Assembly: GCA_937941765.1 (NCBI GenBank)
Contig: CALDGQ010000017.1
Span: forward strand, 62,001-126,000
DNA: 64,000 nucleotides
Direction of reading: 5' to 3'
DNA from: an uncultured Saprospiraceae bacterium
Lineage (GTDB): Bacteria > Bacteroidota > Bacteroidia > Chitinophagales > Saprospiraceae
The position numbers were made by a program, and so were the translations under genes. The notes under the pieces are model-generated. The model was not told the origin of the DNA. It did not search any database and saw only the letters and a program-made list of their open reading frames with translations. Positions within the stretch are counted from its first letter, which is position 1. Each line of letters starts with the position of its first letter. Below, one piece after another: positions 24,583 through 32,982 of the stretch.

Positions 24583-26241
24583 TTACGACAAATATTTCCC
24601 AACAATAGGCATTCGTCGTCCCATTCCAAAAGCTTTCGAAGACATTCTTAAAACAGGAGCCGTTTGATGTCTTTTAAATTCACTGATGTTGACCAATCTT
24701 AAAATACGCTTCACTAATTTTTCATCAAACCCTTTGGCTATAATTTCTTGTGGTCCTTGACGTTTTTCTATGTATTGAAAAAGAATTTCATCAAGGATAT
24801 CATAGTCCGGTAAACTATCGCTGTCTTTTTGATCTGGACGCAATTCTGCAGAAGGTGGTTTGGTTATCGTATTGGTAGGAATAATTTCTTTGTCTCTATT
24901 AATCCATCGACACAACTCAAAGACTTCTGTTTTATAAACATCACCAATGACAGAAATACCACCACACATGTCACCATATAAGGTCCCATAACCAACTGCC
25001 ATTTCACTCTTATTGGTTGTATTCAACACAATGTGTCCGAATTTATTGGACATTGCCATCAATACCATTCCTCTAGCTCGTGCTTGGATATTTTCTTCCG
25101 TTACATTTTCTGGCAAATCCTTGAAATATGGAGCTAACATTTCCTGATAGGTATCAAACGCTGGTTTGATTGGCACAATGTTGTATTCCAAACCTAAATT
25201 CTCCGCCAAATCCCGTGCATCATTAACAGAGTGATCAGAAGAATACTGTGAAGGCATCAACACAACTCTTACGTTTTCATGACCCAATGCTTTTGCTGCA
25301 ATATAAGTGGTCAATGCAGAATCAATTCCTCCAGACAATCCGATGATCGCTTTTTTGAAACCTAATTTTCCAAAATAATCTTTGACCCCGATTACCAACG
25401 CATCGTGTATCAACTCCATCTTGTTATGTTTATGCACTACATTTTGTTTTCCTTCTAAAACTTCATCTAAATCAAAGGTCCGAATCGCTTCTTCAAAATG
25501 AGGAAGTTGTGCATGTAGATTTCCATTGCCCGACATTACAATCGAACCACCATCAAAAATCAATTCTGTTTGTGCGCCAACATGATTGATATAAAACATT
25601 GGAATTTTGTAACGATCTACATTCGCTTTGATAATTTTGATCCGATCATCAGGATGCTTATAACTAAATGGTGAGGCCGAAATATTAATGGCGAAATCAG
25701 GATTTTGTTTGTGCAATTCATCCATTGGTCGGACTGTGTACAACGGATCATAATCATCTATAGAACTACCATCCATCGGCAAATCCCATATATCTTCACA
25801 GATCGTGATCGCTATTTTTTTGCCTTTGTAATTAACAATGTTGAATTCCTTAGCTGGTTCAAAATATCGATACTCATCAAAGACATCGTAAGTTGGTAAC
25901 AAGGCTTTATTAGCGATCTGTTGAATTTTTCCTTCTGCCAAAAAGTAAGCGGAGTTGAATAAATTCTTTCCAAGTGGTGATGGATTCCTGCTCGGTGAAC
26001 CGACTACAATCGCAATTCCATCCGCTGCTTTTGTCAACTCTTGAACACAATGTTCGGCTTGATTTATGAAATCATCAAACTCCAAAAAATCACGTGGCGG
26101 ATAACCACAAGTTGTTAATTCACTAAAACAAATAATATCTGCTTTTTGGTCTTTTGCAGTATCGACTGCTGTCAACATTTTTTTGAGATTCGATTCGAAA
26201 TTTCCAATGTGAAAATTAAGTTGGGCAACTGCTATGCGCAT
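24583..26241 (-). CDS. nadE: Glutamine-dependent NAD+ synthetase
   Basis: The 552-residue enzyme makes NAD+ from deamido-NAD+, ATP and glutamine. The N-terminal half is a CN-hydrolase (nitrilase-like) glutaminase with the Glu-Lys-Cys triad visible in CFSELTTCGYPP, ANKALLPTYDVFDEY and ITICEDIWD. The C-terminal half is the synthetase with the ATP pyrophosphatase P-loop LSGGIDSALT (about residues 303-312) and TTNKSEMAVGYGTLYGDMCGG. Both domains are full length, so ammonia is drawn from glutamine and no separate glutaminase is needed. It is monocistronic. nadC, another NAD-pathway gene, lies 5 kb away but is not in the same operon. Confidence 0.95.
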   Translation of the reverse strand: MRIAVAQLNFHIGNFESNLKKMLTAVDTAKDQKADIICFSELTTCGYPPRDFLEFDDFINQAEHCVQELTKAADGIAIVVGSPSRNPSPLGKNLFNSAYFLAEGKIQQIANKALLPTYDVFDEYRYFEPAKEFNIVNYKGKKIAITICEDIWDLPMDGSSIDDYDPLYTVRPMDELHKQNPDFAINISASPFSYKHPDDRIKIIKANVDRYKIPMFYINHVGAQTELIFDGGSIVMSGNGNLHAQLPHFEEAIRTFDLDEVLEGKQNVVHKHNKMELIHDALVIGVKDYFGKLGFKKAIIGLSGGIDSALTTYIAAKALGHENVRVVLMPSQYSSDHSVNDARDLAENLGLEYNIVPIKPAFDTYQEMLAPYFKDLPENVTEENIQARARGMVLMAMSNKFGHIVLNTTNKSEMAVGYGTLYGDMCGGISVIGDVYKTEVFELCRWINRDKEIIPTNTITKPPSAELRPDQKDSDSLPDYDILDEILFQYIEKRQGPQEIIAKGFDEKLVKRILRLVNISEFKRHQTAPVLRMSSKAFGMGRRMPIVGKYLS

Positions 26242-26334
26242 AAGATTTTAGGTCTTTAATTATGTGGTAAAAATAAGGTATTCTTATGTAAGTATAAAGA
26301 TGTCTTTTCACCATATAAGGCATATAAGGGATCT

Positions 26335-26369
26335 TGTTTCGTAAAATGCCTCATACAGAAATCGCAGAA
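26335..26369. repeat. 35-nt dispersed repeat, copy 1
   Basis: TGTTTCGTAAAATGCCTCAT followed by ACAGAAATCGCAGAA closely resembles 41315-41349. It lies in the gap between nadE and dnaX (26242-26507), which shows no gene of its own. Confidence 0.5.
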
Positions 26370-26507
26370 TTTTGCAGAAAATAGAATGGAAAAGTCAGTT
26401 AAATAAATCGAGAAGTATGAAAGGCCTAAGGTTTGGATCAATCGAATCACCTTAAAAAAACTTACCTTTTTTCCGTATCTTAGAGCCACACAACTAAACT
26501 GAATTTC

Positions 26508-28382
26508 ATGAGTAATTTTGTCGTTTCCGCTCGAAAATATCGTCCTTCTATCTTTGATGAAGTCGTCGGACAAGCGCACGTGACAAAAACATTGAAAAAC
26601 GCTTTGGCAAATGATCAATTGGCCCACGCTTTTCTTTTCACAGGACCTCGTGGTGTTGGGAAAACAACTTGTGCAAGAATTCTTGCTAAAACCTTGAACT
26701 GTGAGAATCGAACCAAAGATCATGAACCTTGTAATGAATGCAACTCTTGTACTTCTTTCAATAATCAGACTTCATTTAATATCACAGAATTAGATGCTGC
26801 TTCCAACAACTCAGTGGAGCATATCCGATCACTGATTGAGCAAGTTAGATTTCAACCGCAGCAAGGACAATACAAAGTGTTTATCATCGATGAGGTCCAT
26901 ATGTTGTCAACTCAAGCATTTAATGCATTTTTGAAAACATTGGAAGAACCACCTCCTTATGCGATTTTTATTTTAGCAACTACGGAGAAACATAAAATAA
27001 TTCCAACAATTCTTTCCCGAACACAGATATTTGATTTCAAAAGAATTCAAGTTGGTGATATTTCGGATTATTTAAAAGAAATTTGCAAGAAGGAAAAGAT
27101 AAAGGCGGAAGATGATGCACTCCATATGATCGCTCAAAAAGCAGATGGGTCATTAAGAGACTCGCTTTCTATTTTTGATAAAATTTCCAGTTTCGCCGGA
27201 AAGAAGATTACTTATGATAATGTCATCGAGAATTTAAATATTCTGGACTATGATTACTACTTCAAAGTGGTGGATGCTTTTTTGCAAGAAGACTTATCAC
27301 GCGTATTGTTAGTATTTGACGATATTATGAAAAAAGGTTTTGATCCTGATATCTTTATAAATGGTTTAGCCGAACATATTCGCAACTTATTAATTTGCAA
27401 AGATGAAGCTACATTAGCATTGTTAGAACAAAGTGATTCTTTGAAAAAAAGTTATAAAGAACAAGCTGAATTGAGCCCTACTAATTTTTTATTATCTGCT
27501 TTAAATATCGCTAACGAATCTGATGTCAATTACAAAATGGCATTGAACAAACAGTTGCACGTGGAAATGGCTTTGATCAAAATGACGTATATCAATAGTG
27601 CGCAAACAGCTGTCATTCCTGCTTCGCTTCCTGCAACAGGGTCTGTGAAAAAAAAAACAATTGAAGCATCCATCCCAATAGAGAAAAAAGTAGCAGACAA
27701 AATTGAAGTTATTGCACATAGTGATGATCAATTAAATGAAGTCAATGACCCTATCCAAATCGTAGAAACGGGGCCTTCTTCAGATGAGGAAGCTGTAATC
27801 TTACCAATCGAAAGTAAAGTTCCAGATACAGTCATCGATATCAATAGACCTAAAAAAGAAAAAAAAGTCGCTACCTCTGCGACATCCATTTCAGATGCAA
27901 CCAATTCACAAGAACCTTCCTTGTTCGCATTACCTACCCTAAATAGTTTAGATGCATTGGATGTAGAAGTGAAGAAAGCAAACGAAGAAAAGCTAAAAAA
28001 TGCGAAAGAAATAAATTTGGAAACGGTACAGAAATATTGGTCTGAATATGCAGTCAACGCAGGATCGCCTTCTCTTAAAATGGCACTCGAGGCAACCGTT
28101 TTGCAATTAAATGCATTAAACATAGTAGCGAAGGTCGCTTCTCATCATGGCAAAAACTTAATCAACAACGAAGGTGGATTGATGGACTTTATTCGATCTA
28201 AATGTGGAGTTGACAATTTCACCTTAAAGGTAATTGTGGATGAAGAAAAGCTAGCGCAAGAGATGAAAAAGAAGCCACCTAAACCATTGACCAATAAGGA
28301 AAAGTTTGATAAGTTGTTGGCAGTTAATCCACTTATAAACGACCTTAAAGATCGACTCGACTTAACATTAGACTACGAATAG
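26508..28382 (+). CDS. dnaX: DNA polymerase III subunit gamma/tau
   Basis: The 624-residue clamp-loader ATPase has Walker A GPRGVGKT (46-53), a zinc module with Cys65, Cys75, Cys78 and Cys81, Walker B VFIIDEVH, and sensor regions ILATTEKHKIIPTILSRTQIF (about 153-173). Domain III follows to about residue 365. The C-terminal 240 residues are a low-complexity linker and a tau-specific region needed for polymerase and helicase contacts. A run of ten A residues at 27648-27657 (codons 381-384) sits just after domain III. Slippage in either direction there meets a stop within 25 nt, giving a gamma-length product of about 385 residues. It is the first gene of a plus-strand series with the Crp/Fnr gene 67 nt on. 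Confidence 0.95.
   Translation: MSNFVVSARKYRPSIFDEVVGQAHVTKTLKNALANDQLAHAFLFTGPRGVGKTTCARILAKTLNCENRTKDHEPCNECNSCTSFNNQTSFNITELDAASNNSVEHIRSLIEQVRFQPQQGQYKVFIIDEVHMLSTQAFNAFLKTLEEPPPYAIFILATTEKHKIIPTILSRTQIFDFKRIQVGDISDYLKEICKKEKIKAEDDALHMIAQKADGSLRDSLSIFDKISSFAGKKITYDNVIENLNILDYDYYFKVVDAFLQEDLSRVLLVFDDIMKKGFDPDIFINGLAEHIRNLLICKDEATLALLEQSDSLKKSYKEQAELSPTNFLLSALNIANESDVNYKMALNKQLHVEMALIKMTYINSAQTAVIPASLPATGSVKKKTIEASIPIEKKVADKIEVIAHSDDQLNEVNDPIQIVETGPSSDEEAVILPIESKVPDTVIDINRPKKEKKVATSATSISDATNSQEPSLFALPTLNSLDALDVEVKKANEEKLKNAKEINLETVQKYWSEYAVNAGSPSLKMALEATVLQLNALNIVAKVASHHGKNLINNEGGLMDFIRSKCGVDNFTLKVIVDEEKLAQEMKKKPPKPLTNKEKFDKLLAVNPLINDLKDRLDLTLDYE
27648..27664 (+). other. Candidate slippage site for dnaX gamma product
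   Basis: Ten consecutive A residues are followed by CAATTGA. In the -1 frame (one extra A) the reading after the run is AAC AAT TGA, with the stop at 27662-27664. In the +1 frame (one A fewer) a TAG follows at 27679-27681. Known analogues are the E. coli dnaX -1 ribosomal frameshift and the transcriptional slippage on an A run in Thermus dnaX. No stimulatory hairpin is obvious, which favours transcriptional slippage. Confidence 0.5.
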
Positions 28383-28449
28383 TTATTATCTTAGAACATT
28401 ATTTCGATTTCGTTGTTAAAGAGATTACTAATTAATCAAGCTTTATACC

Positions 28450-29139
28450 ATGGATAATTCATTCTGGTTTTTACAAAATATCAATCTCAAAAGTATGCTT
28501 TGCCCAAACAAGATGGCAATGGATCATGGGTCTCATGAATCTAAAGCTTACAAAAAAGGAGAATTCATTTATCTACCTCAAGAAGATGCTAATAAAGTAT
28601 TTTTCATTTCTGAAGGTCGGATTAAAATTTCTGCGATATCAGATGATGGAAAAGAAGTTACAAAAGCTATCTTAGGAAACGGGGAATTATTTGGTGAATT
28701 AGGATTGATTGGGGAACTGAAAAGAAAAGATGCTGCCATCGCGATGGAGAAAACAATGGTTTGCTCGGTTACCGTTGAAGACATGAAAAAGCTTATGAAA
28801 AACCATAGCGGTTTAAGTATGTTTTTAATGAAATTAATGGGTTCCAGAGTTTTGGAAATGGAACAACGATTAGAATCTTTGGTCTTCAAAGACTCTAAAA
28901 CTAGAATCATTGAATATTTACATGAGTTGGGTTCTAAAAAAGGGGACAAAGTTGGATTTGAAGTAGTTGTTAGAAAATTTATCACCCATCAAGAAATCGC
29001 AAATCTTACTGCAACATCTAGACAAACCGTTACTACTGTTTTAAATGAATTACGAAACAATGAACTGATTACTTTTGATCGTCGTCGTTTGTTGATTCGG
29101 GATATGGATAAATTGAGATCGGCAGCTCAAGTCGCTTAA
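28450..29139 (+). CDS. Crp/Fnr-family transcriptional regulator
   Basis: The 229-residue protein has an N-terminal cyclic-nucleotide-binding-type beta-barrel (KKGEFIYLPQEDANKVFFIS, then GELFGELGLIGE, about 35-120) and a dimerisation helix. The C-terminal winged helix-turn-helix contains the recognition helix region THQEIANLTATSRQTVTTVLNELRN (about 175-200). Cysteines that would ligate an Fe-S cluster as in Fnr are not arranged in the usual N-terminal pattern (only Cys18 and Cys99 are seen), so oxygen sensing by a cluster is unlikely. The phosphate-binding RxS pattern of true CRP is also not obvious, so the effector is unknown. Confidence 0.85.
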   Translation: MDNSFWFLQNINLKSMLCPNKMAMDHGSHESKAYKKGEFIYLPQEDANKVFFISEGRIKISAISDDGKEVTKAILGNGELFGELGLIGELKRKDAAIAMEKTMVCSVTVEDMKKLMKNHSGLSMFLMKLMGSRVLEMEQRLESLVFKDSKTRIIEYLHELGSKKGDKVGFEVVVRKFITHQEIANLTATSRQTVTTVLNELRNNELITFDRRRLLIRDMDKLRSAAQVA

Positions 29140-29204
29140 TTAATTCTAATTTTCATCTGATAGGTTGTACTTTGCACTTTTAAATTTCAACAAAAACTTA
29201 AAAG

Positions 29205-30248
29205 GTGTACAAAGTCCTTGTCAAACCACTTCTATTCCTACTCTCTCCTGAAAAGGCACATCACTTCACTGTCAGTTTACTTAAAATTGTTTTAGGAATC
29301 CCTATCGTCCGTTCAATTTTCAAAAAAATGCATACTATCGAAGATGAAAGTTTGCACCGAAATATTTTTGGATTGACTTTTAAAAATCCAGTAGGATTAG
29401 CAGCAGGTTTTGACAAAGATGGCAAATACTTTGAATCAATGGCTGCCCTAGGATTTGGTTTCATTGAATGTGGCACTGTTACTCCTCGTCCTCAAATCGG
29501 TAATCCGCAACCTCGTCTGTTTCGTTTACCCAAAGACGGCGCATTGATTAATCGAATGGGATTCAACAATGAGGGCGTAGATCATTTGGTAAAAAAACTG
29601 AAGGTTAGAAAAAAAAGTGATGTTATCATTGGTGGCAATATTGGAAAAAATAAAGATACACCCAATGAAAATGCAGTCGATGATTATGAAATCTGTTTCG
29701 AAAAACTATTCCCATACGTCGATTATTTCGTGGTCAACGTCAGCTCACCCAATACTCCAAATCTGCGGGCACTTCAAGATCGGGAACCTTTGACCAAACT
29801 TTTAACGCATCTTCAAAACCTAAATCACTCAAAACCAACACCCAAACCTATACTTTTAAAAATTGCTCCAGATTTAAATAATAATCAACTCGATGACATC
29901 CTTGAAATCGTCAAAGATTCTAAAATCAGTGGCGTCATTGCAACGAACACAACCATTGATCGATCAAAATTAACCACCTCAAAAAACGAAATTGAAAAAA
30001 TTGGAAATGGAGGCTTAAGTGGTGCTCCATTGAAGCAGCGATCTACGGAAGTAATACGTTATCTAAATGAACATTCCAAAGGGAATTTGAAAATCATAGC
30101 AGTTGGAGGAATCAGTTCCGAACAAGATGCGATTGAGAAATTGAAAGCGGGCGCATCATTGGTTCAAATTTATACTGGCTTGATTTACGAAGGACCACAT
30201 CTCATCCGAAACATCAACGAAGCAATCAAAAAAGAGAAGTTCATTTAA
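29205..30248 (+). CDS. pyrD: Dihydroorotate dehydrogenase (quinone), class 2
   Basis: The 347-residue flavoenzyme oxidises dihydroorotate to orotate in pyrimidine synthesis and passes electrons to the quinone pool. Class 2 features are the N-terminal membrane-associating helices (about 1-40, with [14 protein letters not shown]) and the catalytic serine in [14 protein letters not shown]-binding segments are [32 protein letters not shown] and [11 protein letters not shown]. The start is GTG at 29205 (GTG TAC AAA). It follows the Crp/Fnr gene by 65 nt and may be read from the same transcript. Confidence 0.95.
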   Translation: MYKVLVKPLLFLLSPEKAHHFTVSLLKIVLGIPIVRSIFKKMHTIEDESLHRNIFGLTFKNPVGLAAGFDKDGKYFESMAALGFGFIECGTVTPRPQIGNPQPRLFRLPKDGALINRMGFNNEGVDHLVKKLKVRKKSDVIIGGNIGKNKDTPNENAVDDYEICFEKLFPYVDYFVVNVSSPNTPNLRALQDREPLTKLLTHLQNLNHSKPTPKPILLKIAPDLNNNQLDDILEIVKDSKISGVIATNTTIDRSKLTTSKNEIEKIGNGGLSGAPLKQRSTEVIRYLNEHSKGNLKIIAVGGISSEQDAIEKLKAGASLVQIYTGLIYEGPHLIRNINEAIKKEKFI

Positions 30249-30464
30249 TTTTATTTTTTGGCTCTTTTTTTGAATTATAATTAATGAACATATGTTCTAA
30301 TTGTAATAGCAACCAACCCACAATTTCCAAGACCTCTAGTTTGTATATATAAACTACCCAATCGAACGAAACCGTTATTTCTACGCTTCTGTAGAATTTG
30401 ACTTTGCTATTTAGTTTTACAAATTATTTTTTGACCATGAACTTATTATAACACGTTGTAACCT

Positions 30465-30620
30465 ATGCTTCTATACACTTTCTTGTACTTACTTTTCGGA
30501 TTCAATATTTTCAAAGTCATCTCTGATGAAAACACAGTCGCCCATAAGGATGGTCGATTTTGGTTGATGTTGATTTCATTGGTGGTGTTGATCGTTATGA
30601 CAGTAATAGGACTTCGATAA
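30465..30620 (+). CDS. Small two-helix membrane protein (51 residues)
   Basis: A short open frame encodes MLLYTFLYLLFGFNIFKVIS, then DENTVAHKDGRF, then WLMLISLVVLIVMTVIGLR. It predicts two transmembrane helices with a polar loop, a hairpin topology. There is no clear Shine-Dalgarno, which is normal for the phylum. The 215 nt before it (30249-30464) hold no other gene. Similar size and the FWL motif before the second helix are shared with the 60-residue frame at 54297. Coding nature is inferred from composition only. Confidence 0.45.
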   Translation: MLLYTFLYLLFGFNIFKVISDENTVAHKDGRFWLMLISLVVLIVMTVIGLR

Positions 30621-30625
30621 GTTTG

Positions 30626-31003
30626 ACACTGAAAGGGCATCCCTTTTATTGTTATGTGTTGAGTTATACTATCTAGGAAAATATCTATTCTAAAAATCTA
30701 AGCCCTTTTAGTGGTTTTGAAAAAGCATTTCTTCCTTTATCATACTTCTTCATTTTAATATCACTAAAAGGGCAGGAAGTTTTTTTCAACATTTCTTTAA
30801 AATTTTCAATATTCATTTCTCATCTAAGATTTCGAAGCCCTTTCAGTGAGAGCTTTAGCTTTTTTGTAGCCGTTATATTTTGAATGTTGGTTTCAAATTA
30901 AACTTCTATTTCTTTATCACTAAAAGGGCTAGGAGTTCTGTTCAACTTTTTTATTAAAAATTTCAAATTTGATTTCTATCTAAAATTCGAAGCCCTTTCA
31001 GTG
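30626..31003. repeat. Three tandem ~88-nt hairpin units
   Basis: Units at 30626-30713, 30760-30848 and 30916-31003 each begin CACT(A/G)AAAGGGC and end GCCCTTT(C/T)AGTG, 12-bp inverted ends. Units 2 and 3 are alike throughout (CACTAAAAGGGC, then AGG(A)AGTT...TTCAAC, then TCTAA(A/G)AT..CGAAGCCC). They are separated by 46 and 67 nt of unlike, AT-rich sequence. No coding potential. Could be mobile MITE-like units or small structured RNAs. Confidence 0.75.
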
Positions 31004-31011
31004 TGGTGTTG

Positions 31012-31083
31012 TTTGAAGCGTCTCAGCTTCAGATACTTTGTCTTAAAGTTTTTCCCAGCTTCTCAAGCGGAGACGCTTGAAGC
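31012..31083. repeat. Hairpin downstream of nadC
   Basis: Left arm TTTGAAGCGTCTCAGCTTC and right arm GAAGC...GAGACGCTTGAAGC pair across about 30 nt, next to the nadC stop. It differs in sequence from the three units before it. Confidence 0.6.
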
Positions 31084-31088
31084 AACAA

Positions 31089-31964
31089 TTACTTCATTAC
31101 TTTCAAACTCAAATCTAAACTGTGATAAGAATGCGTCAATGCACCTGAAGAAATAAACTGTACACCAGTCTTCGCGACTTTTCTAACTGTCTTCATCGTG
31201 ATGCCACCTGAAGCTTCTGTTTCAAATTGGTCACCAATGATGCCAACTGCTTTTTTGAGGGTTGGAATTTCAAAATTATCGAGCATGATACGGGTCACTT
31301 TACCAACTTTCAACACTTCTTTGAGTTCCTTTAGATTTCGAACTTCTACGGTCACATTCAAATTTAATTTATTGGCTTTTTGATATTTGTCAACTCGTTT
31401 GATAGCATTGGTAATACTACCGGCTGCATCAACATGATTGTCTTTGATCATAATCCAATCATACAATCCAAATCGATAATTGGTACATCCACCAATTAGG
31501 ACCGCCCATTTTTCTAGAAAACGGATGGTTGGTGTTGTTTTTCTGGTGTCTAAAATTTGGACAGGTAAATCCTCAACTTCTGTAGCAAACTGATTGGACA
31601 AAGTAGCAATACCACTCATCCGTTGCATACAATTGAGCACCAACCTTTCTGCAACCAACAAAGATCTTGAATTGGAAGTCACATGAAAAGCGATATCTCC
31701 ATATTTGATTTTGTCGCCATCATTCATAAATGTTTTGATTTTGACTTTCGGATCTATGTGCGTGAAAATTATTTTTGCCAATTCTAAACCTGCCAGTACA
31801 CCATCCGCTTTCACCAATAATTTTGCCTTATCTTTTTTTCGTGCTGGGATACAAGCCAATCCAGTATGATCTCCTACATGAACATCTTCTTTCAAAGCTG
31901 CTTTGATGAAATTATTAATTCTGGTTTTGGTGACGTAATTAGGAAGGTTTGGTGGTAAATTCAT
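31089..31964 (-). CDS. nadC: Nicotinate-nucleotide pyrophosphorylase (carboxylating)
   Basis: The 291-residue quinolinate phosphoribosyltransferase converts quinolinate and PRPP to nicotinate mononucleotide in de novo NAD synthesis. Seen motifs are EDVHVGDHTG near the N-terminus, NCMQRMSGIAT, DTRKTTPTIRFLEKWAV (substrate and PRPP contacts), YRFGLYDWIMIKDNH (catalytic Lys/Asp), TVEVRNLKEL, IMLDNF, EASGGI and the final ISSGALTHS. All are typical and the length is normal. It is a single gene with the hairpin cluster on its 3' side. nadA and nadB are not in the window. Confidence 0.95.
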   Translation of the reverse strand: MNLPPNLPNYVTKTRINNFIKAALKEDVHVGDHTGLACIPARKKDKAKLLVKADGVLAGLELAKIIFTHIDPKVKIKTFMNDGDKIKYGDIAFHVTSNSRSLLVAERLVLNCMQRMSGIATLSNQFATEVEDLPVQILDTRKTTPTIRFLEKWAVLIGGCTNYRFGLYDWIMIKDNHVDAAGSITNAIKRVDKYQKANKLNLNVTVEVRNLKELKEVLKVGKVTRIMLDNFEIPTLKKAVGIIGDQFETEASGGITMKTVRKVAKTGVQFISSGALTHSYHSLDLSLKVMK

Positions 31965-32012
31965 TGTTAGCTATTTTAAATTTATTGGCTTTAAATATCA
32001 AGTCCTATCAAA

Positions 32013-32052
32013 AAATAGGAGGCAACCTTTATTTAAAAGATGCCTCCTATTT
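32013..32052 (-). terminator. Intrinsic terminator of the beta-barrel gene
   Basis: A perfect 12-bp stem AAATAGGAGGCA / TGCCTCCTATTT, with a T run on the minus strand, lies between nadC and the end of the minus-strand beta-barrel gene. Confidence 0.75.
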
Positions 32053-32144
32053 ATGCCAAGAGGTTGAAAATCTGTGGCACGAAACAGATGTCCGAGCTAA
32101 AAGTTTTATGCCATCAGCACACAGGTCCAACCGCTCATCTCTTT

Positions 32145-32888
32145 TTAAAACATCACTCCAATACGAAGTGTTAAGTTTCTTAATGTGATTTTTGAATCAT
32201 CATCTCTAAATTCTCCATCATTGCTTTTTACATCCGTTCCATCTTTACTTGTCATATCGATAAATCCTTGATTGTAAAAAAGTCCTGCGACAATCGATGT
32301 ACTTTCACTAATCTCGTATTCCGCTCCGCCACCGATTCCCCAAGAAATATTTAATGGGTTCACTTCTTTTTTGATGTCGATTTTTTCTTCGCTTCTTGCA
32401 TCCCCTGTCGATCTAGAAGTTCCATTGATATCTCCTCTAGCTTGCGTCTTGATACCAATAGTAAAAACCGGTAGTTCTGCATAAGCTCTAATTTGTCCAA
32501 AATAACGCGTGACCATTTTGAATCCCACTGGAATTTCAACATACTGCACCCCATAACGTAAATTGGTGCCTCCGACTAAAGTATCCCCTTTTACAGTGTG
32601 ATCCGATTCAGACCAGAAAACACCTTCTTGGTTGAATAACATTTTACCTCCACTATTGAATGCAAATCCGAGTCCACCAGTAAAAGCATAATTTTCTCTA
32701 AAATAATATTCTCCCAACATTCCCAATTTTAATCCAACAACAGTTCCATTATTTTTTATGTCATTTTCATCAGAAGCAATGAAATTAAAAGTTGGACTTA
32801 CTTGGAACCCAAATCTAAAGTCCGCTTGACTGAAGGAATTATTCCAAATAAAGAAAATAAAAAGACTTAGCGATATAATTTTTTTCAT
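32145..32888 (-). CDS. Outer-membrane beta-barrel (porin-family) protein
   Basis: The 247-residue product has a signal peptide (cleaved after NNSFSQ) and the OMP_b-brl pattern: DFRFGFQVSPTFNFIA, GLKLGMLGEYYFRENYAFTG, IPVGFKMVTRYFGQIRAYAE and GIGGGAEYEISESTSIVAGL, ending NLTLRIGVMF with the C-terminal Phe expected for recognition by the BAM complex. It is probably a small 8-10-strand barrel of unknown function. It is divergently transcribed from gldB, with about 95 nt shared for both promoters. Confidence 0.8.
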   Translation of the reverse strand: MKKIISLSLFIFFIWNNSFSQADFRFGFQVSPTFNFIASDENDIKNNGTVVGLKLGMLGEYYFRENYAFTGGLGFAFNSGGKMLFNQEGVFWSESDHTVKGDTLVGGTNLRYGVQYVEIPVGFKMVTRYFGQIRAYAELPVFTIGIKTQARGDINGTSRSTGDARSEEKIDIKKEVNPLNISWGIGGGAEYEISESTSIVAGLFYNQGFIDMTSKDGTDVKSNDGEFRDDDSKITLRNLTLRIGVMF

Positions 32889-32950
32889 GATTGTTTGGTT
32901 TTCATTTTAATTAACTAGCTGTACCATTAGAATCGTTAAATGGTAAAATT

Positions 32951-32958
32951 TAACTTTG
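32951..32958 (+). promoter_or_regulatory. -7 element of gldB
   Basis: TAACTTTG (TAnnTTTG), 24 nt before the ATG at 32983. Confidence 0.5.
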
Positions 32959-32982
32959 CCTTTCAAAAACTAAAATTATTAA

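Noticed and set aside
26256..26723. A 155-residue minus-strand frame overlapping the start of dnaX
   Set aside because: It overlaps the well-supported dnaX Walker A region on the other strand and has no recognisable start or domain.
30626..31003. Possible CRISPR array because of repeated words with spacers
   Set aside because: The repeated words alternate in orientation, units are 88 nt and the spacers differ in length (46 and 67 nt); no cas gene is near.
31949..32188. A 79-residue plus-strand frame between nadC and the beta-barrel gene
   Set aside because: It spans the minus-strand terminator hairpin and overlaps both neighbours' ends; no signal of coding.
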